From: an uncultured Mesorhizobium sp. | Lineage (GTDB): Bacteria > Pseudomonadota > Alphaproteobacteria > Rhizobiales > Rhizobiaceae | Length of the DNA stretch: 6,672 nt | NCBI GenBank assembly: GCA_950071955.1 | Contig: CATMOC010000207.1 | Coordinates: forward strand, 1-6,672 | Reading direction: 5' to 3' | Part shown: in pieces, positions 6,401 through 6,672 of the stretch | Numbering within the stretch: the first letter of the stretch is position 1 | Layout of the letters: the number at the start of each line of letters is the position of its first letter | Position numbers and translations under genes: made by a program | Notes under the pieces: model-generated | Databases searched by the model: none | What the model saw: the letters and a program-made list of their open reading frames with translations, nothing else | Told to the model about the DNA's origin: nothing

Positions 6401-6672
6401 GGCTGATATACGGGCTTCGATGCGCTCGAACGGTTCGGCGCGATAGGTCTGGGCGCTGGCGGAAGACGAAGCGATCGCACGCGAGATCTCGTCGAGCCGG
6501 TTTTCGACCAGGCTGATCGGCACTTCGTAGATCGAAAAATCCTTGTCCTTCTCTTCGATCACGGCGTCGATCGGCACATTGCAAAACAGGGCGATTTTTT
6601 CGCGCTCGTCGTGGCTGATCGAGCGTTCGGTCCTGCAGATGAGCACGTCGGGCTGAATGCCGATTTGCCGCA
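3467..6672 (-). CDS. PodJ-like SEL1-repeat / peptidoglycan-binding protein, 5' part replaced by a CTP synthase fragment
   Basis: One long frame runs from TGA 3467-3469 (minus strand) off the right edge with no convincing start; residues here are counted from GTG 6646, which is internal. Residues about 54-1059 form a polar-localisation-type protein. A predicted coiled coil occupies about 70-435, including five 28-residue repeats at 208-336. A Pro/Ala-rich disordered linker follows (445-545), then a conserved-looking [13 protein letters not shown] motif (604-616). Basic FLRAKRKP precedes one membrane helix (648-669), and an acidic Ala/Pro/Asp linker follows (672-785). Four or so SEL1 repeats (785-945, e.g. 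[18 protein letters not shown]) and a PG_binding_1 domain (1001-1057, with [19 protein letters not shown]) complete it. The predicted topology is cytoplasmic coiled coil and periplasmic SEL1/wall-binding part, the plan of Caulobacter PodJ and rhizobial PodJ-like proteins. A scaffold role at the pole or envelope is inferred. The expected N-terminus is absent: residues up to about 53 are CTP synthase. Confidence 0.85.
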   Translation of the reverse strand, partial: RQIGIQPDVLICRTERSISHDEREKIALFCNVPIDAVIEEKDKDFSIYEVPISLVENRLDEISRAIASSSASAQTYRAEPFERIEARISALAQQLDMLVEEASASDVAERLNNLTRRVEDIAHLAARPDESIELLHRQIAKIAERLETNSSGVEREQIVDSLERRFAEIATLFEERHDRATTLGQAMFREMEHRIDGLAERLDKRREPELGIDVALLQALDEKFADLSERIDSRHREGVDPRLLEEFDRRLESMADRLDSTFRSAADLDPSLLQALDRKFADLSEHIDSGRGTEPDARTMLTLERRLQEIAEKLDSSSSRASDADPQLIAGLERQIAGLAEHLSRPSREADAQAGLAPRLDNIERSLADQRDAIVSAAQEAAENAVRSMRDGGLDDEDIAALASELKTLEILARKSDERNSRTFEAIHDTLLKVVERLGSLEVRNGDLASSYRSRIPDAGVPPMAPVSPEPQMPPLARATPAALSASTAVPPRAPMPAKKSPAQAAAEAAFAAGTSDPAFEEDEEPVRRSMLGGLTRAFTGKKQARPVRQQPDPVMPGIEQVRLDEPLDGTVADKPLEPGSGAPDLNAIIKRVRDERGTTVQESDPTAGKADFIAAARRAAQAAAAEAQTFKQGGSPAGPKGKLSPAEFLRAKRKPILMAAAAIMIALASLQLGKAFFGGEAQMAEIEPLPASDALVASAADTASVDGEDDAAGAVRAVDGTPASPDADMEASPNVDVLPATGAEEMDDNGLAALPEDEIAPDAGEVAALPEMDGGGTASSPTFEAPPVEAGPIALREAAETGDPKAMFEIGNRYDTGRGVESDRAVAATWYERAAEQGFAPAQYRIGSFYEKGIGVERDIARAKTWYQLAANQGNASAMHNLAVLFAMGSDGAVDNDSAARWFQKAAELGVTDSQYNLGILAAKGLGVPQSLEESYKWFALVAKTGDKDAAAKRDEVANSLRPEQLAKARATTELWKPKPVVEDANVVDIPESWEESEGTTASIDMKKAVQNIQLILNKNGYDAGSPDGIMGQNTRNAIMAFQKDNGLTADGEVSDELVKLLLNKK
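5815..6027 (-). repeat. Duplicated coiled-coil coding repeat (two 45-base copies, 168 bases apart)
   Basis: Copies at 5815-5859 and 5983-6027 share most bases, including identical ends GCTCCG and GCGCCTGCAGGAGCG (plus-strand reading), and encode [18 protein letters not shown] and [18 protein letters not shown]. The 168-base offset is twice 84, which equals 28 codons or four heptads. Three more diverged protein copies ([52 protein letters not shown]) keep the same 27-29 residue spacing. This indicates internal tandem duplication within the coiled coil. Confidence 0.7.
6488..6672 (-). pseudogene. pyrG: Internal fragment of CTP synthase (PyrG), fused in frame to the SEL1 protein
   Basis: Reading the minus strand from the window edge gives about 61 residues beginning [18 protein letters not shown], continuing to [20 protein letters not shown] and [18 protein letters not shown]. 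These align by eye with the late part of the synthetase (amidoligase) domain of CTP synthase (E. coli [34 protein letters not shown]). This domain makes CTP from UTP with ATP and ammonia. The fragment stops just where the domain passes into the linker before the glutaminase domain; that domain is absent and SEL1-protein sequence follows instead. The extra acidic-lysine stretch and FSIYEVP form differ from the DVDSIYEVP style I expect in alphaproteobacteria, hinting at a foreign source. By hand count GC is about 55% over 6501-6672 against about 62% over 6301-6500. A chimeric contig end is the favoured explanation. Confidence 0.85.

Noticed and set aside
5387..6406. A 339-residue plus-strand open frame
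   Set aside because: It is antisense to the repeated coiled coil and mirrors its repeats; no independent motif or ribosome site is visible.
6644..6646. GTG at 6646 as the start of the long minus-strand gene
   Set aside because: This codon is the Val of the CTP synthase motif IQPDVLICR, and the frame continues upstream with more PyrG sequence to the window edge. It is not a natural start.
1..6672. Mobile elements, CRISPR arrays, tRNA or rRNA genes
   Set aside because: No terminal inverted repeats, transposase motifs, regularly spaced direct repeats or RNA-gene signatures were seen on either strand. The only periodic repeat is inside a coiled-coil gene.

Overview
The window looks like high-GC alphaproteobacterial DNA, probably Hyphomicrobiales (Rhizobiales) or a near relative. 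This rests on three recognisable families: the TIGR02186/Alph_Pro_TM membrane protein, which is essentially alphaproteobacterial; a TSUP transporter with the IYLPIAEM-type N-terminus; and a PodJ-like protein combining a coiled coil, one membrane helix, SEL1 repeats and a C-terminal peptidoglycan-binding domain. The assignment is from memory of these families; no search was run.

Layout. (1) Positions 1-1050, plus strand: the last 108 residues of the ligase-associated Lhr-type DEXH helicase, then after 13 bases the complete metallophosphoesterase endonuclease PdeM. These are two members of the four-gene 'ligase-associated DNA damage response' cluster; the ATP-dependent ligase and the MBL-fold exonuclease would be expected to the left, outside the window. 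(2) Positions 1038-3293, minus strand: a compact three-gene unit read right to left, TSUP (TauE/SafE-type) anion exporter, TIGR02186 secreted membrane-anchored protein, DUF3429 multi-pass membrane protein. Its last gene overlaps the end of pdeM tail-to-tail by 13 bases. (3) Positions 3294-3466: a short intergenic region with a perfect 14-base palindrome and a GC-rich hairpin. (4) Positions 3467-6672, minus strand: one long open frame that leaves the window. About 1000 residues of it are a PodJ-like SEL1/peptidoglycan-binding protein lacking its normal N-terminus.

The most striking observation is at the right edge. The frame of the SEL1 protein runs upstream without a break into about 60 residues that are unmistakably an internal segment of CTP synthase (PyrG), with [19 protein letters not shown] and FSIYEVP motifs. 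The junction falls at or near an RLDE sequence plausible in both parents, at the end of the PyrG synthetase domain, and the PyrG side has visibly lower GC (about 55% against 62% just inside). I read this as most likely an assembly or amplification chimera at a contig end. A genuine PyrG-domain fusion would be remarkable, so it should be tested with reads.

No tRNA, rRNA, CRISPR array, insertion sequence or phage feature was seen. The other long open frames on the opposite strands are GC-driven shadows.
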